NCBI RefSeq assembly: GCF_014647835.1
Contig: NZ_BMPY01000011.1
Span: 62,001 to 126,000, forward strand
Origin: Microbispora rosea subsp. aerata
GTDB lineage: Bacteria > Actinomycetota > Actinomycetes > Streptosporangiales > Streptosporangiaceae
Length of the DNA stretch: 64,000 nt
Direction: 5' to 3'
The notes beneath the pieces are model-generated. The model did not search any database. It was not told the DNA's origin and saw nothing but the letters and a program-made list of their open reading frames with translations. A program made the translations under genes and the position numbers. Below are positions 52,218-60,925 of the stretch, piece after piece. Each line of letters begins with the position of its first letter. Position 1 is the stretch's first letter.

Positions 52218-53063
52218 TCAGCCCGGGCCGACGACCGGGCGCCGCGGGCGTACGTCGGCCTTGCGTACGGGAAGGCGGTAGGTCTCGCCGCGCATGAGGT
52301 AGTGGACCATGTGCGACAGCCCCGCCTGCCGGACGTGCTGCTGGAAGTCCTTGAGCGGAGAGGAGAACGCCTGGTAGTCGTCGTAGTGGACGGGCAGCGC
52401 CGACTCCGGCTGCATCAGCCTGAGCCACTCCGCCCCCTGGGCGCCGTCCATCGTCACCGTGACGCCGAAGATCCGCGTGCCGCCGAGGTGCACGATGCCG
52501 ACGTCGATGTCGGGGAACCTGCGCGGAATCTCCGACAGGCACTCGTCCATGATCGTGTCACCGCTGATGTGCAGGCGCAGGTCCACCTCGCCGGCGTGGG
52601 CGAAGTCGAGCACGCTCCCCATCACCGGCGGCATCAGCGTGTTCGCCCGGCCCGGCGCGTGCCGTCCGGGCGTGGCCGTCACCGTCAGCGTGCCGTCCCC
52701 GTGGCGCTGGTGGTGATATTCCCAGGGCTCCAGGCCGATGGCGTGGAAGAATCCCTGCCGCCGCAGCCGGGCCGCCGCGTGGCGGGTGGTGACGATCGGC
52801 ACGTCCTTGTCGAGGCCGTCCCTGGCGATCTTGTCCCAGTGGTCGCCGTGCATGTGCGACAGCACGACCAGGTCCAGAGGCGGGAGCTGCGAGACCTCCA
52901 TCGCCGGCTCGGTGCGGCGGCGGGTGGTCACCCCCCAGCCGAGATGGGCCCGCTGGCCCCGGTGCAGGAAGTTCGGATCCGTCAGCAGGGTGAACCCGTG
53001 CGAACGGATAATCATGGTGGCGTTACCCACGAAGAACACGGTCGCGTCCGCTGGATCGGGCAT
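52218..53063 (-). CDS. MBL-fold metallo-hydrolase
   Basis: 281 residues. The zinc motif is LSHMHGDHWD, the following histidine occurs in ATPGRHAPG, and the last ligands lie around LHISGDTIMDE. The N-terminus begins ADATVFFVGNATMIIRSHGF. The family includes UlaG-like lactonases and phospholipase-D-like enzymes; the substrate is not evident. ATG 53063 follows GGGGAGG. It stands alone. Confidence 0.88.
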   Translation of the reverse strand: MPDPADATVFFVGNATMIIRSHGFTLLTDPNFLHRGQRAHLGWGVTTRRRTEPAMEVSQLPPLDLVVLSHMHGDHWDKIARDGLDKDVPIVTTRHAAARLRRQGFFHAIGLEPWEYHHQRHGDGTLTVTATPGRHAPGRANTLMPPVMGSVLDFAHAGEVDLRLHISGDTIMDECLSEIPRRFPDIDVGIVHLGGTRIFGVTVTMDGAQGAEWLRLMQPESALPVHYDDYQAFSSPLKDFQQHVRQAGLSHMVHYLMRGETYRLPVRKADVRPRRPVVGPG

Positions 53064-53375
53064 GACGCCTCCCCTCTCCCAGGCTTTCAGGCTACGTAAA
53101 CCACCACAAATCACCCGAAAGCGGGGGTCGGTTACCCGTGCGTACGTGCCGGCGTCCTTCGCGGGGGCTTGAACCAGGCGTCGGCGGGTCTCCCTCCCGC
53201 CACGCCGGTGAGGGGCGCGTCCATGTTGTCGCGACGATAACCGCCCATAAACCTCTATGGGAGCAGCAGGCATTCCAAGTAGCATGTCGCCGTAAAACGG
53301 GATCACCGTTGATCACGGATACGGCCGGTCCCGCATGCCGGGTGGCCGGGAGGCTGCTCGTACGCGGGAGGTCAG
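53064..53375. other. Divergent gap between the MBL hydrolase and MFS transporter
   Basis: 312 bases with no gene. AT-richer patches around 53095-53110 and 53240-53300 probably contain the two promoters. GGGAGGT lies 5 bases before the MFS start. Confidence 0.4.
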
Positions 53376-54608
53376 ATGTCCGCACTGCGGCGCGGGTTGT
53401 GGGCGCCGGTCGCGCTTTCCTACGCCGCCTTCATCCTGGTCGGCCTGAGCTCCGGGGTGGGCGGCGTGCTGCTGCCGGCGCAGATCGACGACTACGGCCT
53501 GGACAAGGCCACGATCGGCACCCAGTTCTTCACCTTCTCCGCCGGGTTCATGCTGGCGGGCGCGACCACCGGCCCGTTGATCCACCGCTTGGGGATCCGG
53601 ACCTCGCTCGCCGTGGGCGGCGGCGCGTTCGTGCTCGCCGGTCTCTTCACGGCCGTGCGCCCGCCGTTCCTGGCCTTCCTGGCCGCCCAGATCGTGGCCG
53701 GGTACGGCACGGGCGTCTTCGAGTCGGTGCTGAACGCCTACCTCGCCGACCTGCCCGGCGCGACGACGCTGCTCAACCGCCTGCACGCGTTCTTCGGCGT
53801 CGGCGCGCTGCTCGGGCCGCTGCTGGCGACCGGGATCCTGTCTGTCCTGCCGTGGACGGCCGTGTGGCTGGTCCTGGCCCTGCTCGCCCTGCCGCTGCTG
53901 ATCGGTTTCCGGCTGACGCTGCCCGCCCGGGAGGCCCCGCCGCCCACGCCCGCGGGAGAACACGCGGACGCCCCGGCCGGCGGGCTGCTGGCCACCGCGT
54001 CGCGGCAGCCCGCCGTCGTGCTGGGCGCGATCTTCCTCGCCGTGTACGTCGGCCTGGAGATCAGCGTCGGAAACTGGGGATTCAGCTTCCTGGTGGACGA
54101 GCACGGGCAGAGCGACCTGCTGGCCGGTTACACCGTCTCCGGGTATTGGCTCGGGCTCACCCTGGGCCGCTTTCTGATCAGCCCGATCGCCACCCGGCTC
54201 GGCATGACCGCGACCGGGATGACCTTCCTCTGCCTGGCCGGGGTCACGCTCAGCACGGCGCTGGCCTGGCTCGTGCCCGGCGCCGCGATGGCCAGCGTGA
54301 GCTTCGTGCTGCTCGGCTTCTGGCTCGGGCCGGTCTTCCCCACCACGATGGCCGTGGCGCCCCGGCTCACCGTGCCCCGGCTGGTGCCCACCGCCATCGG
54401 GCTGATCAACGGGGTGTCGGTGGTCGGCGGCGCGGTCTTCCCCTGGCTCGCGGGGGCGATCGCCCAGGGGGTCGGCTCCTGGACGCTGCCGCCCTTCGCC
54501 CTGGCGCTGGCCCTGCTGCAGCTGGTCGTGTGGTGGCTGCTGACCACCCGCATGACCCCCGCGCCGGCGGCCGGCGGCGCACCCGTGCGGGACAAAGGCG
54601 CGATATAG
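53376..54608 (+). CDS. MFS transporter
   Basis: 410 residues, 12 helices. MFS landmarks: IHRLGIRTSLAVGGGAF (A-motif-like loop after helix 2), AYLADLPGATTLLNRLHAFF, and symmetric second-half motif RLGMTATGMTFLCLAGV. Resembles the FucP/YbjJ-like group of sugar or small-molecule permeases. It ends 40 bases before the PIG-L gene on the same strand. Confidence 0.9.
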   Translation: MSALRRGLWAPVALSYAAFILVGLSSGVGGVLLPAQIDDYGLDKATIGTQFFTFSAGFMLAGATTGPLIHRLGIRTSLAVGGGAFVLAGLFTAVRPPFLAFLAAQIVAGYGTGVFESVLNAYLADLPGATTLLNRLHAFFGVGALLGPLLATGILSVLPWTAVWLVLALLALPLLIGFRLTLPAREAPPPTPAGEHADAPAGGLLATASRQPAVVLGAIFLAVYVGLEISVGNWGFSFLVDEHGQSDLLAGYTVSGYWLGLTLGRFLISPIATRLGMTATGMTFLCLAGVTLSTALAWLVPGAAMASVSFVLLGFWLGPVFPTTMAVAPRLTVPRLVPTAIGLINGVSVVGGAVFPWLAGAIAQGVGSWTLPPFALALALLQLVVWWLLTTRMTPAPAAGGAPVRDKGAI

Positions 54609-54648
54609 GGTCGTCGGGGTGACGGTAAACGACACCCGGGGGAACGGA

Positions 54649-55467
54649 ATGGACCGAGAGCTCACCCTGATGGCCGTGCACGCCCATCCCGACGACGAGG
54701 TCATGGGCACCGGCGGGATCTTCGCGAAGTACGCCGCCGAGGGCGTGCGTACGGTCCTGGTGACGTGCACCAACGGCGAGCAGGGGGACGGCCCCGGCGG
54801 GGTGAAGCCGGGCGAGCCCGGCCACGACGACGCCGCGGTCGCCGAGCGGCGGCTGGCCGAGCTGGGCGAGTCGGTCGGCCACCTCGGCATCGCCCACCTG
54901 GAGCTGCTCGGCTACCGCGACTCCGGCATGGACGGCTGGGAGGGCAACCGTCACCCCGACGCCTTCGCCAACGTCCCGGTCGAGACGGCCGCGGCCAGGC
55001 TCGCCGAACTGATGGAGCGCTACCGCCCCCAGGTCGTCGTCACCTACGACGAGAACGGCAACTACGGGCACCCCGACCACATCCAGGCCCACCGCATCGC
55101 GGTCGCGGCGGCCGAGAAGACCGGCATCCCGGACAAGCTCTACTACACGGCCGTGCCGCGTGAGGGCATCCGGCAGATGTTCGAGTCCATGCGGGCCAAC
55201 GGCATGATGCCGGACGACTTCGAGATGCCCGACGACTTCGGCACCCCCGAGGAGCTCATCACCTCGGTGGTCGACGTGTCGCCGTACGTGGAGAACAAGC
55301 TGAAGGCTCTCAAGGCCCACGCGAGCCAGGGCGACAGCATCGCGTTCCTGCGGATGCCGCAGGAGGTTCAGCATCAGGTGTTCTCGCGTGAATACTTCAT
55401 CCGCACGACGTCGCGGGTGGCCGCTCCCGACCGAGAGGACGACCTGTTCGCCGGCCTGCGCGGCTGA
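54649..55467 (+). CDS. PIG-L family deacetylase
   Basis: 272 residues. The zinc and catalytic motif is HAHPDDEVMGTGG (about residues 11-23), and the second one is YGHPDHIQAHRIA. This family includes MshB and mycothiol conjugate amidase, which remove acetyl or amide groups from GlcN-inositol compounds in actinobacteria. Which of these it is cannot be decided. ATG 54649 is chosen for the GGGGGAA site; a GTG at 54619 is possible. Confidence 0.9.
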   Translation: MDRELTLMAVHAHPDDEVMGTGGIFAKYAAEGVRTVLVTCTNGEQGDGPGGVKPGEPGHDDAAVAERRLAELGESVGHLGIAHLELLGYRDSGMDGWEGNRHPDAFANVPVETAAARLAELMERYRPQVVVTYDENGNYGHPDHIQAHRIAVAAAEKTGIPDKLYYTAVPREGIRQMFESMRANGMMPDDFEMPDDFGTPEELITSVVDVSPYVENKLKALKAHASQGDSIAFLRMPQEVQHQVFSREYFIRTTSRVAAPDREDDLFAGLRG

Positions 55468-55496
55468 GCGGCGCGGCCCAGGACGCCCGGCGGGGA

Positions 55497-56369
55497 TCAG
55501 CCCGGGACGGCGGCCTCGCGCATGAGCGCGACGTAGCCCTCCTCCAGCGAGGGCTGGACCGGCACCGCCGCCGGGTCCGGTCTGACCGGGCTGACCACCC
55601 GGTAGCGCGTGCCGTCCGGCCCGCCGACCGCCGACACGACCACGCCCGCGGCCGGGGGCGGCCCCTGGGTGACGATCTCCCAAGTCACGCCCCGGGCGCG
55701 GTCGACGATGCCGGTCACCGGCCCGGTGAAGACCACCCGGCCCGCCGCCATGACGGCGGCCTCCTGGCAGGTCTGCGCCACGTCCTCCACGATGTGGGTG
55801 CTCAGCAGCACGGTCCGGTGCCCGGCGATGTGGGCGAGGAGCGTGCGGAAGCGGATGCGTTCCTCGGGGTCGAGCCCGGCCGTCGGCTCGTCCACGACGA
55901 CCAGCGCGGGGTCGCCGAGCAGTGCCTGGGCGATGCCGACGCGCCGCCGCATGCCGCCGGAGAAGCCCTTGAGCCTGCGTCCGGCGACGTCGGCCAGCCC
56001 CACCATGTCGAGCAGCTCGCCGATCTGGCGGCGCCGGGCCGCGTCGTCGTCCAGGCCCTTGAGCAGCCCGATGTAGTCCAGGAACTCCCGGGTCGTGAGG
56101 TCGGGGTAGAGGCCGAGATCCTGCGGCAGGTAGCCTAGCCGCCGCCGCACCGCCAGCCGTCCCGCCCGGGTGGCGAGGTCGTGGCCGCCCACCGTCACAC
56201 GCCCGCCGGTCGGGGCCAGCACCCCGGCCAGGATGCGCATCAGGGTGGTCTTGCCCGCGCCGTTCGTGCCGAGCAGGCCGAACATCCCTCCGGGGACCTC
56301 GAGGTCGACGCCGCACAGCGCCTCGACCCGGCCGAACCGCCTGCGCAGGCCGCTGATCTTGATGTCCAA
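55497..56369 (-). CDS. ABC transporter ATP-binding protein
   Basis: 290 residues. Walker A GTNGAGKTTLMRILAG, Q-loop GYLPQDLGLYPDLT, signature FSGGMRRRVGIAQAL, Walker B LVVVDEPTAGLDPE, and His-switch STHIVED. The TTG start at 56369 has AAGGAAG upstream. It pairs with the two membrane genes just upstream (13-base gap), forming a Nat/DrrAB-type exporter. The C-terminal extension beyond the ATPase may contact the permease. Confidence 0.95.
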   Translation of the reverse strand: MDIKISGLRRRFGRVEALCGVDLEVPGGMFGLLGTNGAGKTTLMRILAGVLAPTGGRVTVGGHDLATRAGRLAVRRRLGYLPQDLGLYPDLTTREFLDYIGLLKGLDDDAARRRQIGELLDMVGLADVAGRRLKGFSGGMRRRVGIAQALLGDPALVVVDEPTAGLDPEERIRFRTLLAHIAGHRTVLLSTHIVEDVAQTCQEAAVMAAGRVVFTGPVTGIVDRARGVTWEIVTQGPPPAAGVVVSAVGGPDGTRYRVVSPVRPDPAAVPVQPSLEEGYVALMREAAVPG

Positions 56370-56382
56370 GGTCTTCCTTCTT

Positions 56383-57174
56383 TCAGGACGACGTACGGCG
56401 GGCCGTCAGCGGGCCCGCGAACGCGAGGGGCAGGGCCGCGAGCGCGATCAGCAAGGCGACGCTGAGGAGCGCCGCGCCGCCGCCCGGCTCGGGACGCAGG
56501 AACGAGAGCCAGCCGGGCTCGCCCGCGTAGAGGGCTCGCTCACCGATGAGCCAGCTCGCCGGGTAGTCGCCGATCGGCGTCAGCAGTGTCCCGGTGAGCG
56601 AGGGCAGGTAGTCCGGGCCGAGCATGTTGCCCCAGAACCAGTAGCCGGCGAACAGCACCCGGAACAACGGCGCCGAGATCACCAGGGGGCAGACGAGGGC
56701 GAACGCCGCCACGAACGCCAGGCCCGGCAGCAGCACCACGGCGAACGCCGCGAACGCCCAGCCGAACAGCGCGGGATCGCCCCGGTGGACGAACTCCCCG
56801 GCGGCGGCGACGCAGAGCACCAGCAGGCCGGGAACCGCGGTCGCGGCGACGGACCCGGCGTACTTCCCCGCGACCAGCGCGCCCGTGCGGGCGGGCAGGC
56901 CGGCCAGCAGCGACGCGATGCCGATCCGGTGGTCGCGGACCAGCCGGTCGGCCAGCACCATGCCGAACCCGATCGGCAGCAGCATGGAGAACAGCAGGGC
57001 CCACGAGCCCATGACCACGGCGGCGTCCGTGCCGGCCGGCAGGTGGCGCGGCCCCCGGTCGCCCTGGGCGACCGTGATCAGCGCGGCCAGGCCGATCGTG
57101 CTGATCCACAGGGACCGCTTGCGGATCTGCATCCGGAACTCGTACCGGCACACCGCGGACAGACACGACCTCAT
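56383..57174 (-). CDS. ABC-2 type transporter permease
   Basis: 263 residues, about six helices: ISTIGLAALITVA at the start, MGSWALLFSMLLPIGFGMVL with the polar FGMVLADRLVRDHRIG loop, PGLLVLCVAAAGEF, and more to LAALPLAFAGPLTA. This fits the ABC-2 permease layout. ATG 57174 overlaps the upstream stop by four bases, so it is made together with that membrane protein. Confidence 0.82.
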   Translation of the reverse strand: MRSCLSAVCRYEFRMQIRKRSLWISTIGLAALITVAQGDRGPRHLPAGTDAAVVMGSWALLFSMLLPIGFGMVLADRLVRDHRIGIASLLAGLPARTGALVAGKYAGSVAATAVPGLLVLCVAAAGEFVHRGDPALFGWAFAAFAVVLLPGLAFVAAFALVCPLVISAPLFRVLFAGYWFWGNMLGPDYLPSLTGTLLTPIGDYPASWLIGERALYAGEPGWLSFLRPEPGGGAALLSVALLIALAALPLAFAGPLTARRTSS

Positions 57175-57854
57175 GCCTCTTCCTCCGTGAGGAGGCGCTC
57201 CGGCCGGCGCAGCAGCAGGAGCGCGGTCGCGATGAACAAGACTCCGCAGGCGGCGAGCACCGCACGGTTGGTCCCCCAGCCGTCGGCGACCCCCGCCCGG
57301 CTGGTCAGGAACAGGAAAAACGGGCGCGACCACGCGGTGGCGGCCAGGACCGGGGCGAACAGCTGCTCGCAGAGCCACACCACGGCGACCGTCGTGGTCG
57401 CGAGCACGACGCTGCGGCCCAGCACGGCCACGAGCAGGGCCAGGCCGGTGAGCCCCAGCAGCGGCGACGCCCAGACCAGGACCGACGCGAGGGCCGACCG
57501 CGGCCCGGTCCACGAGCCGGTGAGCCGCAGCACCGCGGTCAACAGCACCGCCAACGCGGCGCCGCTCCCCGCGACGATGCCGAGCCTGCGGGCGAGCGTG
57601 CCCGGATAGCGGGCCGGGAGCGCCAGTTGCAGCTCGCGGCACCGGTCCACGCTGACCACCGTGACCGCCGCCATCGCGGCGGCCAGCGGGACGAGCGCCT
57701 CGACGCCCGACAGAAGCACGCCGTGGACGGACGGCGGGGGCGCGCCGAAACCGGCGCTGCCCGCCGCGAGGGCGAGGGTCGCCAGCAACGAGGCGGGAGC
57801 GGCTAGGCAGGCCGGCCACCCCGCGCGCCGGGCCTCATACCGCCATAAAGACAT
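57171..57854 (-). CDS. Membrane protein, probable second ABC-2-type permease
   Basis: About 227 residues with roughly six helices (SLLATLALAAGSAGFG, ALVPLAAAMAAVTVV, AGSGAALAVLLTAVLRLTG, ASPLLGLTGLALLVAVLG). It lacks a clear family motif but sits directly upstream of the ABC-2 permease with an ATGA overlap. GTG 57863 or ATG 57854 are possible starts. Probably the partner half of the exporter. Confidence 0.7.
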   Translation of the reverse strand: MSLWRYEARRAGWPACLAAPASLLATLALAAGSAGFGAPPPSVHGVLLSGVEALVPLAAAMAAVTVVSVDRCRELQLALPARYPGTLARRLGIVAGSGAALAVLLTAVLRLTGSWTGPRSALASVLVWASPLLGLTGLALLVAVLGRSVVLATTTVAVVWLCEQLFAPVLAATAWSRPFFLFLTSRAGVADGWGTNRAVLAACGVLFIATALLLLRRPERLLTEEEA

Positions 57855-57922
57855 CGATCTCACGCGAGTGAGTACCTGACGGGCCTCACCGGTTCACCGG
57901 AATCTTGTTCCGCAACGGGATC

Positions 57923-58837
57923 TCAGGAGAGGGCCCGGTGCGTACGGCCCTGCGGAAGGCGGGGCGCCAGCAGCACCGTCACCGCGACGAGCACGGCCGC
58001 GCCGGTGAGAACGCCCGCGCCGGGCGTGCACACCCCCTCGATCACGGCGGCCATCGCCCGGTCGGTCCAGCCCGTCGTGGCGAGGATCCGCAGCAGCCAC
58101 AGCGCCATGGCCGCCCCGACGCCGACGGACGGCCGCCACAGCACCGACAGCGCGAAGCTGAGCGCGGACAGCGGCACCAGCGGGCCGAACCACGCCGCCG
58201 CGAGGCCGGAAAGACCGGCCACCGGCTCCAGCGGCGCGATCACGAGCGTGACGAGCAGGCCGGCCGCGCAGACCACGCCGAGCACCAGCGTGAGCCGGGC
58301 GAGCAGCACCGTCCTGGGCGAGGTGGGAGTGGCCGCCACCAGTTCGCCGACCGGCTCCCGGGGCGCGCCGCACGCTCCCGCCACCGCGAGCGCCGCGGCG
58401 AGCGGGATCACGGCGGCCAGCACCTGGGGCGCCAGCCCCGCCGACGAGACCCGGGCGGCGATCGCGCCGCCGGCCACGAGGGCGGCCAGGGACACCACCC
58501 AGACCGGCCACCTGACCAGGGTCCACTGGCGGGTGAGCAGGCCCAGGGCCCGTCGCCACGGCCGCCGCCCCACCTCCCCGGCGTACCTGGGGACGGGGTG
58601 CGGGCGGGGCCGCGCCCCCGGCTCGGTCGCCGCGATGCGGCCGCGGATCGCGGCGAAGAGCGACGGCGCGGGCGCGTCCACCGCGGCGGCCCGCGCCGCG
58701 ACGACCGAGCGCACCTTTTCCCATGTCTCGGCCTCGGCGGCGCATTCGGCGCATCCCCGCACGTGGGCCTCCACGGGGGCCGGGTCCGCGAGGACGCCGG
58801 CGGCGTAGCCGGGCAGCAGCTCGGTGGGGTGGGTCAT
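57923..58837 (-). CDS. Anti-sigma factor-like membrane protein (zinc-finger HC2 type)
   Basis: 304 residues. The N-terminus has the anti-sigma zinc motif (H-x3-C-x2-C: HVRGCAEC, about residues 25-32). After a linker there are six or more helices (WVVSLAALVAGGAIAARVSS, VLAAVIPLAAALAVAG, and so on to LVAVTVLLAPRLPQG). This is larger than simple anti-sigma factors, whose membrane part is a single helix. It overlaps the sigma gene by ATGA, which strongly supports the pairing. It should hold the sigma factor at the membrane. Confidence 0.85.
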   Translation of the reverse strand: MTHPTELLPGYAAGVLADPAPVEAHVRGCAECAAEAETWEKVRSVVAARAAAVDAPAPSLFAAIRGRIAATEPGARPRPHPVPRYAGEVGRRPWRRALGLLTRQWTLVRWPVWVVSLAALVAGGAIAARVSSAGLAPQVLAAVIPLAAALAVAGACGAPREPVGELVAATPTSPRTVLLARLTLVLGVVCAAGLLVTLVIAPLEPVAGLSGLAAAWFGPLVPLSALSFALSVLWRPSVGVGAAMALWLLRILATTGWTDRAMAAVIEGVCTPGAGVLTGAAVLVAVTVLLAPRLPQGRTHRALS

Positions 58838-59391
58838 CGGCCGGCCTCCTCGACCTCGACGGGCAGTGCGCGGGCCAGCGCGGCCCTGGCGTTGAACAGG
58901 CGGCTCTTCACCGTCCCGGGCGGCACGCCCAGCACCTCGGCGATCTCCGCGTGGGACATCCCGGCGGCGAACGCGAGGTCGAGGACCTCACGGTGGAGCG
59001 GGGCCAGCGTCCGCAGCGCGGCGGCGACCGCGGCGGCGTCCGCCCGTGCCAGCGCCACCGCCTGCGGCCCCGGCTCCGGCGACGGCAGGTCGACCACGTC
59101 GTCGATGGGCCGCGGCCGCTCGTGGCCGCGCATCCGCTTGAGCGCCTGGCGGCGGCAGACGCCGAACAGCCAGGTGCGCACCTGTGACCGCCCCTCGAAC
59201 GCGTCCGCGCCGCGCCACACGGCGATGAACGTCTCCTGGAGCGCCTCCTCGGCCGGCTCGCGTTCGCCGAGGAGCCCTTCGGCGTACGCCAGCAGCGCCC
59301 TGGCGTGCCGGGCGTACAACTGCTCGAAGGCGTGCTCGTCCCCCCTCGCGACGAGCCGCAACAGCTCCAGATCCGTCATGTCCATCGTCAT
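58834..59391 (-). CDS. ECF-type RNA polymerase sigma factor
   Basis: About 185 residues. Region 2 (DEHAFEQLYARHARALLAYA, QETFIAVWRGADAFEGRSQV) and region 4 (LAPLHREVLDLAFAAGMSHA, then EVLGVPPGTVKSRLFNARAA) are complete. ATG 59391 is chosen; ATG 59385 or 59379 and GTG 59403 are alternatives with no better ribosome site. Translationally coupled to the downstream anti-sigma gene and co-directional with the ABC exporter, so the whole 55497-59391 block is likely one signal-controlled unit. Confidence 0.93.
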   Translation of the reverse strand: MTMDMTDLELLRLVARGDEHAFEQLYARHARALLAYAEGLLGEREPAEEALQETFIAVWRGADAFEGRSQVRTWLFGVCRRQALKRMRGHERPRPIDDVVDLPSPEPGPQAVALARADAAAVAAALRTLAPLHREVLDLAFAAGMSHAEIAEVLGVPPGTVKSRLFNARAALARALPVEVEEAGR

Positions 59392-59411
59392 GGGTACTGC
59401 CACGGCCGCCG

Positions 59412-59453
59412 GGGTTCACCGGCAGGGGATGTGATTCGGGTCACAGTGAACCC
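59412..59453. promoter_or_regulatory. Inverted repeat upstream of the ECF sigma gene
   Basis: GGGTTCAC (59412-59419) and GTGAACCC (59446-59453) pair perfectly across 26 bases in the 81-base gap between the aldehyde dehydrogenase stop and the sigma start. It could end the aromatic operon transcript or be an operator or autoregulatory site for the sigma gene. Confidence 0.4.
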
Positions 59454-59472
59454 GGGCCGGCGGTCGCGGACG

Positions 59473-60897
59473 TCACGCGTGGCTGATCATGACGTGCTTC
59501 ACGCGGGTGTAGGCGTCCAGGCCGTACCGGGACAGGTCCTTGCCGACGCCCGAGTGCTTGAAGCCGCCGTGCGGCATCTCCGGGATGATCACCTGGTGGC
59601 AGTTGACCCACACCGCGCCGAAGTCGAGCGCGGCCGACAGCCGCATCGCCCGGCCGACGTCCCCGGTCCACACGCTGGAGGCGAGCGCGTAGTCGACGCC
59701 GTTGGCCAGGGCGGCGGCCTCGTCCTCGTCCGCGAACGGCTGCACGGTGACGACCGGGCCGAAGATCTCCTGCTGCACGACCTCGTCGTCCTGCCGCACG
59801 TCCGCGACCACGGTCGGCGGGAGGAAGTAGCCGGGGCGGTCGAGCCGGGCGCCGCCGGTCACCACGCGGGCGTGCGCGGGCAGCCGGCCGAGGAACCCCG
59901 CGACCCGCTCGGCCTGGGCCGCGTTGTTGGACGGGCCGAGGAACACGCCCTCCTCGTCCGGGCCGCCGACGACCAGGTCCCCGGCCGCCGCGGCGAGCGC
60001 CGCGACGAAGTCGTCGTACGCGCTGCGCTCGACAAGCACCCGGGTGACGGCGGTGCAGTCCTGGCCGGTGTTGAAGAACGCCGCCTCGGCGACGCCGCGC
60101 GCGGTCGCCTCCAGGTCGGCGTCGGCGAACACCACTGCGGGAGCCTTGCCGCCGAGCTCCAGGTGGACGTCCTTGAGGTCGGCGGCGGCGGCCGCCATCA
60201 CCTCCGCCCCGGCCCGGGTCGAGCCGGTGATCGCCACCATCTCCACGCCGGGGTGCGCCACCAGCACGCGGCCGGTGTCGCGGTCGCCGCACACCACGTT
60301 GACCACTCCCGGCGGCAGCACCCGGGCGCACAGCTCCCCGAGCAGCACGGTCGAGCCCGGCGTGGTGTCGGACGGCTTCAGCACCAGCGTGTTCCCCGCC
60401 GCCAGGGCCGGGCCGATCTTCCACGCCGCCATCATCAGCGGGTAGTTCCACGGCGTCACCTGGGCGACGACGCCGATCGGCTCACGCCGTACGAACGAGG
60501 TGTGCCCATCGGCGTACTCGGCCGCGCCGAGGCCCTCGAGCACCCGCGCCGCACCGGCGAAGTAGCGGATGGCGTCGATCGATCCGTCCACGTCGACCCG
60601 CATCGCGGTGCCGCGCGGCTTGCCGGTGGCCCGCACCTCGGCCTCGGCCAGCGCCTCCCGGTTCGCCGCCATCAGGTCGGCCAGCTCGAGGAGCAGCCGC
60701 TGACGCTCGGCCGGGGTGGTGCGCCGCCAGGACCGCGCGGCGAGCGCGGCCGCCTCGACCGCGCTCGCCACGTCGTCGCCGCCCGACCGGGCCGCCCTGC
60801 CGTACGTCTTCTCCGTGGAGGGATCGACGAGGTCCATCCACTCGCCGGAGGCCGGGTCACGGAGCTCTCCGGCGATCACATTGCGAAACGTCTCCAT
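59473..60897 (-). CDS. Aldehyde dehydrogenase of the aromatic-degradation operon
   Basis: 474 residues, full-length ALDH: VTPWNYPLMMAAWKIGPALA, ELGGKAPAVVFADAD (general base Glu), FFNTGQDCTAVTRV (catalytic Cys) and QEIFGPVVTVQPF. The closest style is the gamma-aminobutyraldehyde/betaine-aldehyde group. In this operon the expected job is oxidising the semialdehyde made by ring cleavage (for example a 2-hydroxymuconic or carboxymethyl semialdehyde). Last gene of the 64000-59473 set. Confidence 0.9.
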   Translation of the reverse strand: METFRNVIAGELRDPASGEWMDLVDPSTEKTYGRAARSGGDDVASAVEAAALAARSWRRTTPAERQRLLLELADLMAANREALAEAEVRATGKPRGTAMRVDVDGSIDAIRYFAGAARVLEGLGAAEYADGHTSFVRREPIGVVAQVTPWNYPLMMAAWKIGPALAAGNTLVLKPSDTTPGSTVLLGELCARVLPPGVVNVVCGDRDTGRVLVAHPGVEMVAITGSTRAGAEVMAAAAADLKDVHLELGGKAPAVVFADADLEATARGVAEAAFFNTGQDCTAVTRVLVERSAYDDFVAALAAAAGDLVVGGPDEEGVFLGPSNNAAQAERVAGFLGRLPAHARVVTGGARLDRPGYFLPPTVVADVRQDDEVVQQEIFGPVVTVQPFADEDEAAALANGVDYALASSVWTGDVGRAMRLSAALDFGAVWVNCHQVIIPEMPHGGFKHSGVGKDLSRYGLDAYTRVKHVMISHA

Positions 60898-60925
60898 GAC
60901 GGTCTCCTTGGCGTCGATGAGGGTC

